From Gluconobacter kondonii (GTDB lineage Bacteria > Pseudomonadota > Alphaproteobacteria > Acetobacterales > Acetobacteraceae): a DNA stretch of 49,693 nt. The translations under genes and the position numbers were made by a program. Below the pieces are notes generated by a model, which had not been told where the DNA came from, searched no databases, and saw only the letters and a list, made by a program, of their open reading frames with translations. Position 1 is the first letter of the stretch. Every line of letters begins with the position of its first letter. The DNA lies in the NCBI RefSeq assembly GCF_002723995.1, contig NZ_BEWP01000013.1, positions 1-49,693 of the forward strand. Direction: 5' to 3'. Below, in pieces: positions 1 to 8,329 of the stretch.

Positions 1-347
1 CCCATATTGAATGTTGGGCGTTCAGGGATCGGAGGCATTTTTCCGCTATGGATTTGACAAGAGGCGATGACTGAAACGTTTTGATTTCAGAGACTTTTTC
101 GGATCGCGTCTGATTGCTTGGGATATGTAGTGAGCCGAAAGCGGGTTCGACGGCCTGTGCTTACTGATGATCTGCCGAACTCCAAGCTCGACAACTCTGT
201 TCTCTCTGAAGCGAAAGGCAGAAAGGGGTGCTTCAGAAAAGCCGTATCAAGGCAATGGGAGGATACATGAACTGACCCGGATGGATCAGTTCATGTTCTG
301 GATACAATGATTCTTCAGTGGATTTTGTTTTCTACAAAATCTTACTG
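1..347. other. Left-edge non-coding stretch
   Basis: No gene can be supported here. The plus strand is open from about 88 to 270 (about 60 codons, a GTG at 130), but the peptide has no recognisable motif and no convincing ribosome binding site. The stretch also holds the perfect inverted repeat at 266-295. It forms the 3' flank of the minus-strand glycosyltransferase that ends at 348. Confidence 0.5.
266..295. repeat. Perfect 10-bp inverted repeat
   Basis: The sequence shows CATGAACTGA, a 10-base loop, then TCAGTTCATG. It lies about 50 bases past the stop of the minus-strand glycosyltransferase at 348. No T-run follows on either strand, so it is not a canonical intrinsic terminator. It may still act as an RNA 3'-end hairpin. 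Confidence 0.5.
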
Positions 348-2984
348 TTATTCAGCAGCATCCGTTACGGTTTCCTTTAAAACTTTTTTTCCTCGAGTTC
401 CTGTCTGACTTTTTTTAGAGACAGGTTTTTTTGTAGCAGAAGGTGTCTTCTGCTCTGTTGTAAGTGTCGGGCTATCCCAGAGGGGACGGATTTTTTTTCT
501 GGTTGATTCGAGAGGCGGATATCGCGTTTCGTCAACTCCCGGAATGGTCAGGTCAAAAAAGACCTGACGGTCAAGGGTGAAATGCGGATTGTAAAATGGA
601 TCCGTACGAAGGGTCTTACCCCATTTCTCAATCATAAACTGCGTTTCATGGAAGAAACGACGTTCAGTTGAGGGGCGGTCATCACTGCCTCGGCTGAGGC
701 TTTCGTGATGTTCTGCACAGAAGTCAGGCGTCCAGATGATCTTGTAGCCGGCGTCGCGAACCTTCAGGCACAGATCGATATCGTTGAACGCGACCTTGAG
801 ATGTTCTTCATCAAAGCCTCCCACCAATTCAAATGCCGGACGACGGATCAGCATTCCAGCTGCGGTTACAGCTGAAATTTCCTGCGGGAAGTAAGCACGA
901 CCGGCATAACCACCCTCGTTACGTGGGATGCCAACATGGGCATGACCTGCAACATCTCCGATCCCAAGCAGTACGCCTGCGTGTTGGACGGTCTGATTGG
1001 GGTAGACAAATTTTCCACCAACGATTGCAACCTGCGGATCTGCAAGAGCTTCATTGACCAGAATTTCAAGCCAGTTTTCCTGTTCAACAAAAACGTCGTT
1101 GTTCAGGAACAGAAAAAAATCAGATGTTTCGTTTTTTGCGGCGAGATTGTTGATTCGTGAGTAGTTGAAGGGTTCCTTAACTGTCAGAATTTCGACATTA
1201 GGAATTTCGTCGACTCTCTTTGCAAAATCTTCTGCTTCTTTTGTGATCGACCAGTTGTTAACCAGAATGACTTTATAATTCGGATAACGGGTATACTTCT
1301 GGATTGCATCCAGGCATCGGGCCGTTGTTGGGATCTCATCTTTGTAAGGAATAATGATCGTAACAGACGGAAACTGATTGAATTGCCAATCCACGGCATA
1401 GAGCGTCATTCCCATTTGGGAATCAACATGGGCAGGAAGATTGCGGCGTTCCAGATGATCGTTCACAGCATTGATGCCAGCATCAATAGCGTAGCGCTTG
1501 TTACCAATGTCTGAGGCTGTGGAATTTGCAGTGATGCGCCAGTGATACAGAATTTCGGGAACGTGATGGATTTTTTCTGCAGGAATGTGTTCAGAGGCCC
1601 GCAGCAGAAAATCATGATCCTGCGCACCGTCATATTCTTTATTCAGGCCACCGACTTTCTGTAGGGCAGACTGACGAATCATAACAAAGTGGCAGACGTA
1701 ATTAACGCCTAGAAGAAGTCTATAATTCCAGTCAGTCTTGAACGCGGGCTCACGATAATAACCACTAGCATCAATTTTATCTTCGTCTGAATAGATCAGA
1801 TCTGCATGGCTTCTTGTCGCTTCTCTGAGCATATATTCGACGGCGACATCTGCAAGAAGATCATCGTGATCGAAAAACGCGATCCACTCACCTTGTGCGG
1901 CTTCAAGGCCAGCGTTTGTAGCAACGCTGATACCGCCATTTTCTTTCTGGAACAGTGGCTTTATACGGGCATCAGTTTTAGCAAAATTTTCAATGACGGC
2001 GCGTAGTTCAGGGTTTTTGCTACAGTCGTCAACAAGAATAAGTTCCCAGTTTTGCCAGGTCTGGGCACGAACACTTTCAATTGCGGCTGTAAAATCCGTG
2101 AGATTCGGGTTCCATACTGGGCAGACAATACTGACCAGAGGATTACCAGTGATAAGATCGTCATTCCGGGTGCGATCAACATATTTCCGAAGAATCGGGA
2201 AGTAAGAAGTTGCCCAAGAGTGGTAATCAGCGATGGTAAATCCAGGCTGCGGAAGAATTTCCCGAACTTTACGGCGCAGGCGGGTTAATTCTACGTGGAG
2301 CGCATCAATCTGATCAATTACGTCGATGATCAGGGCTTCGTTTGCATCAGTAACAAAGCTGGTCAGGCAGGGGCTATTTGCGACTTCCAGCATGTCGGGC
2401 AGGACATAAAAACGGAATTCTTGCTCGTAAGGTTTGCGATACAGATCTGGTGGCGAAAACTGAAAGCCGCAATAAGGATCGCAGGACAGGGCTTTTCCGA
2501 CGTCGCCTCGATATCTGTTGGCTTCAATTTGGGCAATTTTCTGACCATTGCAGGTCACGAGAATCTGTTGGTTTCCCTTCCAACCCTCGACGGTATTTCC
2601 ACGAACAACCCAGCCACTCAGGACGCCCTGCTTTAAACCGTCTACGAAAGAATGTGTTTCTACAGGGAGTCTTCCAGAGAAGGAAATATGTTCCAGTTTT
2701 TGGTTTTGGGAGTAAATTTCAATCTGTTTAAGGCGATTTTTGAAAGTAATGTTATGTTTTTTGCCGTCAAGAAGGCTGGGCGGCATTGGAATATGGAACC
2801 CGGTATTCTTCGACGGAACCCCGGAGGCGTGAACATCTTCACGTAGATCTTTACAATCGAATTGGAGAAATTCCTGACCATCGGCCAGAGCGTGAAGAAA
2901 TACTGGTTCTGATGGGTTTTCGGTGTCTGTTGCCCATCCCCTTATACCAGTAACGGAAAATTCATCGATTTGGCATATAATCAC
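348..2984 (-). CDS. Tandem-domain family 2 glycosyltransferase
   Basis: This 878-residue protein carries two GT-A (GT2) catalytic domains and probably transfers two sugars, or alternates sugars, onto a surface glycan in the cytoplasm. Residues 1-270 form a non-catalytic N-terminal region. Domain 1 begins near 282 (SIVCPVWNPN), with the DHDD metal-binding motif at 372-375 and a QDHD motif near 455-458. Domain 2 begins near 540 (TIIIPYKDE), with LNND near 627-630 and FNDIDLCL near 733-740, the rhamnosyltransferase-like arrangement. A lysine-rich tail follows residue 828. The start is GTG at 2984, preceded by AGGAG at 8-base spacing. Sugar and acceptor cannot be read from sequence. The order of the two GT2 domains is typical of O-antigen and rhamnan glycosyltransferases. 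Confidence 0.85.
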   Translation of the reverse strand: MIICQIDEFSVTGIRGWATDTENPSEPVFLHALADGQEFLQFDCKDLREDVHASGVPSKNTGFHIPMPPSLLDGKKHNITFKNRLKQIEIYSQNQKLEHISFSGRLPVETHSFVDGLKQGVLSGWVVRGNTVEGWKGNQQILVTCNGQKIAQIEANRYRGDVGKALSCDPYCGFQFSPPDLYRKPYEQEFRFYVLPDMLEVANSPCLTSFVTDANEALIIDVIDQIDALHVELTRLRRKVREILPQPGFTIADYHSWATSYFPILRKYVDRTRNDDLITGNPLVSIVCPVWNPNLTDFTAAIESVRAQTWQNWELILVDDCSKNPELRAVIENFAKTDARIKPLFQKENGGISVATNAGLEAAQGEWIAFFDHDDLLADVAVEYMLREATRSHADLIYSDEDKIDASGYYREPAFKTDWNYRLLLGVNYVCHFVMIRQSALQKVGGLNKEYDGAQDHDFLLRASEHIPAEKIHHVPEILYHWRITANSTASDIGNKRYAIDAGINAVNDHLERRNLPAHVDSQMGMTLYAVDWQFNQFPSVTIIIPYKDEIPTTARCLDAIQKYTRYPNYKVILVNNWSITKEAEDFAKRVDEIPNVEILTVKEPFNYSRINNLAAKNETSDFFLFLNNDVFVEQENWLEILVNEALADPQVAIVGGKFVYPNQTVQHAGVLLGIGDVAGHAHVGIPRNEGGYAGRAYFPQEISAVTAAGMLIRRPAFELVGGFDEEHLKVAFNDIDLCLKVRDAGYKIIWTPDFCAEHHESLSRGSDDRPSTERRFFHETQFMIEKWGKTLRTDPFYNPHFTLDRQVFFDLTIPGVDETRYPPLESTRKKIRPLWDSPTLTTEQKTPSATKKPVSKKSQTGTRGKKVLKETVTDAAE

Positions 2985-3199
2985 TAAATTTCTCCTGACG
3001 AACCATTAATGATTTAATCATATGTAATATTTTAAGCTAAACTAAAATTTAATCCTTTCAAAGACTCTTTAGTGAAGTTTTTGTATTAATAAAACATGTA
3101 ACAGTCAGGAAGGATAGAGGTCTCCACTACGTGAAGCGCGTAACATGCAGAGGAGTTCAAATATTATTAACATCTATCTGTTTTTCGATATGAATAAAG

Positions 3200-4858
3200 T
3201 TACCGAGGGGCAAAAAGTCCTAGATTGAGATGGTGCCCGTTTGAGTAATTGATACCCTGAAGGCGGCCATACTCTACAGCACTCAGTCCATATTTATTGA
3301 GGGCCTTTTCAAATGCGGCTTCATCTTTACGATCAATCAGTGCCAAGCTGCATTGCGGGTGATGATGCAGATATTCTGCTGATTCGGTTGGGCCGATGAG
3401 TTGGGTGTTGGGACCTGCAAGGAAAACGAGGCTTGGTTCTGAATAAGACGATGATACGAGAACGCTGTCGGTGCATGGCCGAATATTTTCAAAGAGGTCT
3501 GCGATTCTTGGGCTGAGACGGATGGTTTGCAGGTTCGGGATGACCCCCAGAAAAAGGCCAGCGTGCATGATGACGGCCGCGCCCATGGCGCAGAAGGCGG
3601 CCTGTCTGCGCTCTTGTTTTAGAAGCATTATGATGGCCCCGAGCATTAGTGGCAGGGCGCCACCCAGAGCGATAAGGGCTGGGAGAGAGAGTGTGTGCTC
3701 AAGGCTGTAGAGCGCGACACTCCCGGCGAAACAGAATGCGAGACCGACGATCGTCCACAAAACGCCGTAAGCACCGAGCAGGGCTTTGGCCCATCGCGGG
3801 GTCTTGGGAATGGGCCAGAGCATCAGACTGGCGGCGGTGAGAATGGCAATCGCCGGATAGGTCGGCAGGACGTAGTGGGGGAGTTTGGTGGCGATTAGTT
3901 CGAACACCAGCCAGTGGGGAAGAATCCAGCTCAGTAAGAAGCGGACCTGTGGCAGTTTTCTATTCTTCCAGACGGCTGGGATGGCGAGGGCGGCGAAAAG
4001 CGATCCGGGCCAGAAGGCCAGTCCGAAGACCAGAAGGTGAAAGCCGGGGGGTAGTCCGTGGGCTTCCTGACCATGGGCTACCTTGCCAAGAAAGTTACGA
4101 CCGACCGCGCGGGCAAAGAAGTCTCCGCCGCTGATGATTTCAATGGCGACGCACCAGGGAACGACGACGGCAAGCATGATGAGCCAGCCCCAGCGCGGGC
4201 GAAGACGCGACCACCATGACCGGTCCCGCTCCATCAACCACAGGGCCAGAGGAGTGCCGAAACCCGGAATGAGGACGACGGGGCCCTTGAGCATGAGGCC
4301 CACACCGAGAGCGAACCAGTAGGCAATGGCTACCCGAAGATGCGTGGGGCGGTTTTTCTGTCGATCTGTGAAGGCGCACAGAAGTGCCGCCTGAATGCAC
4401 AGGATATCAAGCAGCAGGACGGTGTCGATGGTCGCCATATGGCTTTCAGCGACGAACAGGGTTGAGACCATCAATAAGCCGGCAGCCATCAGGCCAGTGG
4501 GGCCTCCGAACAGGGTTGCGCCGATCCAGGCTGTTAGCGGTACGATCGTCGCTGCGGCAAGCAGGCTTGGAATCCGGTACGGCCAGGTTTTGCGTAGAAC
4601 GGAAGGGCCGAAGATTTTTTCTGCGGCGGCTGTCGAAGCCGCTTCCAGCCAGTAGATTCCGGCCGGTTGCAGATAGCGCGGCTTGTCCTGGAAGCGGACG
4701 TCGATGAAATTGTGCGAGAGGAGCATCTGTTCGGATGCTTCCATGTAGCGCGGTTCGTCCCGGTCAAGCGGTGGGAGGGTCATGCGGCCGGGAAGGGCGA
4801 GTAGAAAGGCCAGCAGCCCCAGAAAAGCATAATGCCGGAGGTTCAGGGTCATGGGCAC
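3200..4858 (-). CDS. ArnT-like membrane glycosyltransferase (GT83/PMT superfamily)
   Basis: This 552-residue polytopic membrane protein has the GT-C signature of the ArnT/dolichyl-phosphate mannosyltransferase family. The first periplasmic loop contains DRDEPRY (about residues 33-39), whose acidic residues are catalytic in the family, followed by the QDKPRYLQPAG region. About a dozen hydrophobic segments follow, then a soluble C-terminal domain. Enzymes of this class take a sugar from undecaprenyl phosphate and attach it to lipid A or another envelope acceptor on the periplasmic face. The next gene upstream in the same direction (4926-5693) encodes a GT2 of the kind that makes such lipid-linked sugars, which supports a two-step pathway. 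The residue transferred is unknown; aminoarabinose is not indicated, as no other arn genes are present. Confidence 0.82.
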   Translation of the reverse strand: MPMTLNLRHYAFLGLLAFLLALPGRMTLPPLDRDEPRYMEASEQMLLSHNFIDVRFQDKPRYLQPAGIYWLEAASTAAAEKIFGPSVLRKTWPYRIPSLLAAATIVPLTAWIGATLFGGPTGLMAAGLLMVSTLFVAESHMATIDTVLLLDILCIQAALLCAFTDRQKNRPTHLRVAIAYWFALGVGLMLKGPVVLIPGFGTPLALWLMERDRSWWSRLRPRWGWLIMLAVVVPWCVAIEIISGGDFFARAVGRNFLGKVAHGQEAHGLPPGFHLLVFGLAFWPGSLFAALAIPAVWKNRKLPQVRFLLSWILPHWLVFELIATKLPHYVLPTYPAIAILTAASLMLWPIPKTPRWAKALLGAYGVLWTIVGLAFCFAGSVALYSLEHTLSLPALIALGGALPLMLGAIIMLLKQERRQAAFCAMGAAVIMHAGLFLGVIPNLQTIRLSPRIADLFENIRPCTDSVLVSSSYSEPSLVFLAGPNTQLIGPTESAEYLHHHPQCSLALIDRKDEAAFEKALNKYGLSAVEYGRLQGINYSNGHHLNLGLFAPR

Positions 4859-4925
4859 TCTCCGCGCCGTTCTGTCAGGCCGGACGTGCGGCAGGGAGCC
4901 GCGAAAGCGGGACCCGGTGACGGTT

Positions 4926-5693
4926 TCAGTGTTCGGTCAGGTGATCGGGCAGATGCGTGCGATTTTGGAGCCACATGACGCCCAGAAGGTCACGGATACC
5001 CACGAGAGCCCGGTTGAAATTGGTATATTTTGAATTGCCGTGCAGTCGGGCGCGATGCTGGACTTCGATGCAGATCAGCGGTGCGCCGTAATGTCCCAAC
5101 AGGGCGGGAAGAAAGCGGTGGACGCCTTCAAACTGTGGGATTTTTAGAAAGAGGTCGCGCGGGAAGAGTTTAAGCGGTGCGCCTGTATCGGGGCAGCCGT
5201 CGTTTAGGAGGCGACGGCGCAACCCGTTTGCGAAGCGCGTGGCGATCCGACGGGACAGGCGGTCGTTGCGCTTGCGGCGGACGCCTACCACCAGAGGCGG
5301 GACACCTTGCGTCGATGTCGCCCGCTCCAGCATTGTCAGGATGGCGGAAGGATCATCCTGCCCGTCGCCGTCAATGGTGGCGATCCATTGCCCGTTGGCA
5401 GCGGCAATGCCGGTCCGGAGGGCGGCTGATTTTCCGAGGCGCTTCGGATGACTGATGATGCGCAGGCGGGGCAGCAGGGTCTGCCGGGCTTCCAGAAGCT
5501 TTTTGACGGTGGCGTCGGTGCTGCCGTCGTCAATAGCCAGAATTTCTATTGCAGAGTCTGCACCAAAGGTTTCGGCCAGTTCCTGACAGACGGGGAGGAT
5601 ATTATCCGCCTCGTTCAGAACGGCCATGACGACGGAAAGCCTTGTGGGCTGTCCGTCGTCATGAAAGGAACCTTGCACCGTGGAGGCGGGCAT
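4926..5693 (-). CDS. DPM1/ArnC-like family 2 glycosyltransferase
   Basis: This is a 255-residue GT2 enzyme. It has the polyprenyl-phosphate glycosyltransferase pattern: SVVMAVLNEADNI near residue 20, a DDGSTD block, and the DGDGQDDP motif that binds the metal and nucleotide sugar. It lacks the C-terminal transmembrane pair of GtrB/ArnC, so it resembles the soluble DPM1 type. The likely reaction is sugar transfer from a nucleotide donor to undecaprenyl phosphate at the inner face of the membrane. The GT83 enzyme encoded next downstream could use the product. It starts only 4 bases after the stop of the F0 subunit b gene, so it probably rides on the atp operon transcript. Confidence 0.83.
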   Translation of the reverse strand: MPASTVQGSFHDDGQPTRLSVVMAVLNEADNILPVCQELAETFGADSAIEILAIDDGSTDATVKKLLEARQTLLPRLRIISHPKRLGKSAALRTGIAAANGQWIATIDGDGQDDPSAILTMLERATSTQGVPPLVVGVRRKRNDRLSRRIATRFANGLRRRLLNDGCPDTGAPLKLFPRDLFLKIPQFEGVHRFLPALLGHYGAPLICIEVQHRARLHGNSKYTNFNRALVGIRDLLGVMWLQNRTHLPDHLTEH

Positions 5694-5697
5694 CGGA

Positions 5698-6201
5698 TCA
5701 GGCAGCGGAGCGCCGAAGGGCTTCCGGCAGGCTGTTGATGCTCTGGTCGAGCAGGCTGGAGGCGATGTCGGGGCTTTCCGTCAGACGGGTCGACACAACG
5801 TCGCGGGCTGCGGCGACTGCGATCTGAGCAGCGCGATCCTGAATTTCACGGATTGCCGAGCGTTCGGCTGCGTGAATCCGATCCTGCGCCATCTTCTCGT
5901 AGCGGGCTGCGGCGGCTTCAGCGTCTTTGCGGGCGCGTTCTGCCAGACCTGCGGCTTCGGCCTCGGAGCGTGCCAGCATGGCCTGTGTTTCGGCCAGGGT
6001 CTTTTCACGCTCGCGGGTGGCATCTTCCAGCATCTGCTCGGCTTCGCGACGCAGGCGGGCTGCTTCATCGAGGTCGTGACGGACGCTTTCAGCGCGGGCA
6101 TCCAGGTGGCCGGTGATGGCGACCCAGAGCTTGCGTCCGAAAATGACGAAGAACAGGACGAAGGCGAGGGCGGTCCAGAACCGGGGATCGTGGAACATCA
6201 T
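5698..6201 (-). CDS. atpF: F0F1 ATP synthase subunit b
   Basis: This 167-residue peripheral-stalk subunit has one N-terminal membrane helix (about residues 8-25, ALAFVLFFVIFG) followed by a long, charged, Ala/Arg/Glu-rich amphipathic helix that forms the stator coiled coil. It is last in the order atpI-atpB-atpE-b'-b, the usual alphaproteobacterial F0 operon with two b-type subunits. The 8-base gap to the preceding b' gene indicates co-transcription. The F1 genes are not in this window. Between the two b-type proteins, this one with the very short cytoplasmic-side leader is taken as b. The assignment of b versus b' rests on gene order. Confidence 0.9.
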   Translation of the reverse strand: MMFHDPRFWTALAFVLFFVIFGRKLWVAITGHLDARAESVRHDLDEAARLRREAEQMLEDATREREKTLAETQAMLARSEAEAAGLAERARKDAEAAAARYEKMAQDRIHAAERSAIREIQDRAAQIAVAAARDVVSTRLTESPDIASSLLDQSINSLPEALRRSAA

Positions 6202-6209
6202 CGTCTCCT

Positions 6210-6770
6210 TCAGGCGCTGACGCGTTTGACGGCGCTGGCGACAGTCTGTTCGTCCTGAGTGCCGATCAGACGCGCAACCAGATCCTGAGTGGTGCTGGTG
6301 GCGATCTCGGACAGGCTGGACAGGGCCTGTTCACGGGACTGGGTGATTCGGGTCTCGGCGTTTGCGATCTCGGCTTCGAGACGCTTGGCCGTTTCCGCAG
6401 CGTGAGCATCCGCGCTGGCGCGGGCTTCGCTCTGGATCCGCTCCACATGGGCGCGGGCCTGCTCGGCTGCTTCATGACGGGCGCTGAGGAGTTCCGCGCT
6501 GGCGCGGTCGGCCTCGGCTTTTGCCTTGCGGGCAACATCCAGATCGCTCTGGATGCGGGTCCGACGGTTGGTCAGGACCCGTTCGACACGCGGCAGTGCG
6601 AAGCGGCTCAGGGCGAGATAGAAGCCGCCGAAAATGACGGCTCCCCAGACGACCTGTCCGATCAGCAGCGGATCGTGAAAGTTCAGCTGTGGCATGCCCG
6701 CAGCCACGGCACGGCCCGGCACGGCCGCAAGCGGAGCGGCGAACAGGAAGAGGCGTGGCGTACGGTACAT
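6210..6770 (-). CDS. atpG: F0F1 ATP synthase subunit b'
   Basis: This 186-residue second b-type stator subunit has a hydrophobic N-terminal stretch (residues 5-25) that may be an extra leader, then a membrane helix near 38-56 (GQVVWGAVIFGGFYLALSRF). A long alanine- and glutamate-rich coiled coil follows to the C-terminus. Paired b and b' genes are typical of alphaproteobacteria and photosynthetic bacteria, where they form a heterodimeric stalk linking F0 to F1. The gene lies 8 bases after the subunit c stop region and 8 bases before atpF. The symbol atpG is also used for the gamma subunit elsewhere, so read it here as b' (atpF2/atpX). Confidence 0.88.
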   Translation of the reverse strand: MYRTPRLFLFAAPLAAVPGRAVAAGMPQLNFHDPLLIGQVVWGAVIFGGFYLALSRFALPRVERVLTNRRTRIQSDLDVARKAKAEADRASAELLSARHEAAEQARAHVERIQSEARASADAHAAETAKRLEAEIANAETRITQSREQALSSLSEIATSTTQDLVARLIGTQDEQTVASAVKRVSA

Positions 6771-6778
6771 GTTCGACC

Positions 6779-7036
6779 TCAGGCGAACAGGATCAGGAAC
6801 GCGATCAGCAGGGCGAACAGCGCGACGGCTTCCGTCAGCGCGAAGCCCAGCATGCCGATGCCGAAGACATGCGGACGCGAAGCCGGGTTGCGGGCGACCG
6901 AGCTGATCAGCGTCGAGAAGATGTTGCCGAGACCCATGCCAACGCCGGCGAGGGCGAAAACGGCAATACCGGCACCGAGGTCACGGGCGGCCTGGGCGAT
7001 GCTGATGCCGAATTCGTGAGCGGCTTGAACGTCCAT
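6779..7036 (-). CDS. atpE: F0F1 ATP synthase subunit c
   Basis: This 85-residue proteolipid makes up the rotor ring. It has two membrane helices joined by the polar loop ARNP (Arg49-Asn50-Pro51). The proton-binding acidic residue is Glu69 in helix 2 (ALTEAVALF). The extra carboxamide and hydroxyl ligands that mark sodium-binding c subunits are not evident, so proton coupling is expected. The glycine-rich first helix ([17 protein letters not shown]) is typical of tightly packed c rings. It lies between atpB and b'. Confidence 0.96.
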   Translation of the reverse strand: MDVQAAHEFGISIAQAARDLGAGIAVFALAGVGMGLGNIFSTLISSVARNPASRPHVFGIGMLGFALTEAVALFALLIAFLILFA

Positions 7037-7090
7037 TGTCAGGTTCCTTAGTTGGGTCGATTAAAAGGGTTAGTGCGAAGCTGGTGTGGC

Positions 7091-7858
7091 TCAGTGAGCG
7101 ACGGCCTCACGCAGATAGATGCAGGTGAGGATGGCGAACACATAGGCCTGCAGCACACCCACCAGCAGTTCGAGGGCCGTCAGCGCGATGTTGATCGCGA
7201 TCGGGGCGATGGCCAGAACGTGGCCGAATGCGCCCAGACCGGCGAGCATGATCGTGAAGCCGGCAAACACTTCCAGAAGCACGTGACCCGCCACCATGTT
7301 GGCGAAAAGTCGGATCGACAGGCTGACCGGACGCGAAAGGAAAGAAATGAGCTCGATCGGCACCAGCAGCGGAGCAAGCCAGACAGGCGTTCCAGCGGGC
7401 AGGAAGTGCTTGAGGAAGCCGACACCCTGAAAACGGATGGAAGCAAGGATCGAGATGACGAACACCATGATGGCCAGACCGAAGGTCACGGCGATATGGC
7501 TGGTGTACGTGAAGGCGAAGGGCAGCAGACCGAGGTAGTTGCCGGCCAGAATGAAGAAGAAGATCGCGAAGACGAACGGGAAGAACGTCGCGCCGTTTTC
7601 GCCGATCGTGCTGACGGCAAGGTCATGCACGAAGTCGTAGCTGATCTCGGCAGCGGCCTGAAGGCGGCCCGGCACAACGGCGGCAGGACGCATTCCGACA
7701 TATAGGAAAACGAGAACGATGGCGACGGCGATCAGCATGAACAGTGGTGACTGCGAGAACCGCAGGGCTTCTCCCAGATGCCCGAGAACCGGATGGAGCT
7801 CGAACTGTCCGAGCGCGTCAATCGTCGATCCGGCTGCCACGCTGGCTTCTCCCGTCAT
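7091..7858 (-). CDS. atpB: F0F1 ATP synthase subunit a
   Basis: This 255-residue membrane subunit forms the proton half-channels against the c ring. The essential arginine is Arg183 in the SLSIRLFANMVAGH segment, and the surrounding conserved helix and the C-terminal ALELLVGVLQAYVFAIL helix are intact. The ATG at 7858 lies 41 bases inside the 3' end of atpI. The next in-frame methionine (residue 41) would remove the first helix, so the overlapping start is preferred and suggests translational coupling. Confidence 0.95.
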   Translation of the reverse strand: MTGEASVAAGSTIDALGQFELHPVLGHLGEALRFSQSPLFMLIAVAIVLVFLYVGMRPAAVVPGRLQAAAEISYDFVHDLAVSTIGENGATFFPFVFAIFFFILAGNYLGLLPFAFTYTSHIAVTFGLAIMVFVISILASIRFQGVGFLKHFLPAGTPVWLAPLLVPIELISFLSRPVSLSIRLFANMVAGHVLLEVFAGFTIMLAGLGAFGHVLAIAPIAINIALTALELLVGVLQAYVFAILTCIYLREAVAH

Positions 7859-8186
7859 CTTTCGGTCCGGACACCATGTCCGAATCCTTCAAAACCCGCC
7901 AGACATTCAACATGCCGGCACCACATCCTGCCAGGGCGAAAACGGACAGGAACAAAGCCCTGTACCCGAACCAGTGACCCAAGGCGTAGCCTATGGCTAC
8001 ACCGACCGCGAGCCCGGCCACAAGGTCGGTTCCCACGCGGATCGCCAGTCCAAGGGATGACATGGAACTTTCATCATTGCCCGCGTCGGTTACGGCGAAT
8101 TCCCCTGAGCGGGGATCGAGCTTCTGACGGGCGCGTTTGAGGCGTTCGTCGAAGTTTCCGTCGTTACCGGCAGGGGCGTGTCCCAT
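7818..8186 (-). CDS. atpI: AtpI-type F0F1 ATP synthase assembly protein
   Basis: This small 122-residue protein leads the F0 operon. It has a charged cytoplasmic N-terminus (about 45 residues), then two membrane helices near 48-70 and 76-98 (VGTDLVAGLAVGVAIGYALG and the following ALFLSVFALAGCGAGML). This is the AtpI/AtpZ pattern. AtpI family members aid c-ring assembly or Mg2+ handling. Its 3' end overlaps the atpB start by 41 bases. A promoter candidate lies 75-103 bases upstream. Confidence 0.85.
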   Translation of the reverse strand: MGHAPAGNDGNFDERLKRARQKLDPRSGEFAVTDAGNDESSMSSLGLAIRVGTDLVAGLAVGVAIGYALGHWFGYRALFLSVFALAGCGAGMLNVWRVLKDSDMVSGPKDDGRSQRGSRIDD

Positions 8187-8260
8187 GAGATCTGATCCCT
8201 TACCCTGTACGCATCGTTTTCACCCGGTCATTCAACCGGATTCCTTCTCAGCGCAGGCGC

Positions 8261-8289
8261 TAGCTACCGGCGAGTCCGTTGACTGTCAA
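8261..8289 (-). promoter_or_regulatory. Candidate sigma-70 promoter of the atp F0 operon
   Basis: On the minus strand the sequence reads TTGACA (8289-8284), a 17-base spacer, then TAGCTA (8266-8261), about 75 bases before the atpI start. The -35 hexamer is a perfect consensus match and the spacing is ideal. It lies in the only intergenic gap between the NrdJ-like gene and atpI. Transcription could extend through atpIBE-b'-b into the two glycosyltransferase genes. Confidence 0.6.
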
Positions 8290-8329
8290 TGTATTCTGCT
8301 CGCCGGAGCCTCTGAAACCCGTTTTCGTC

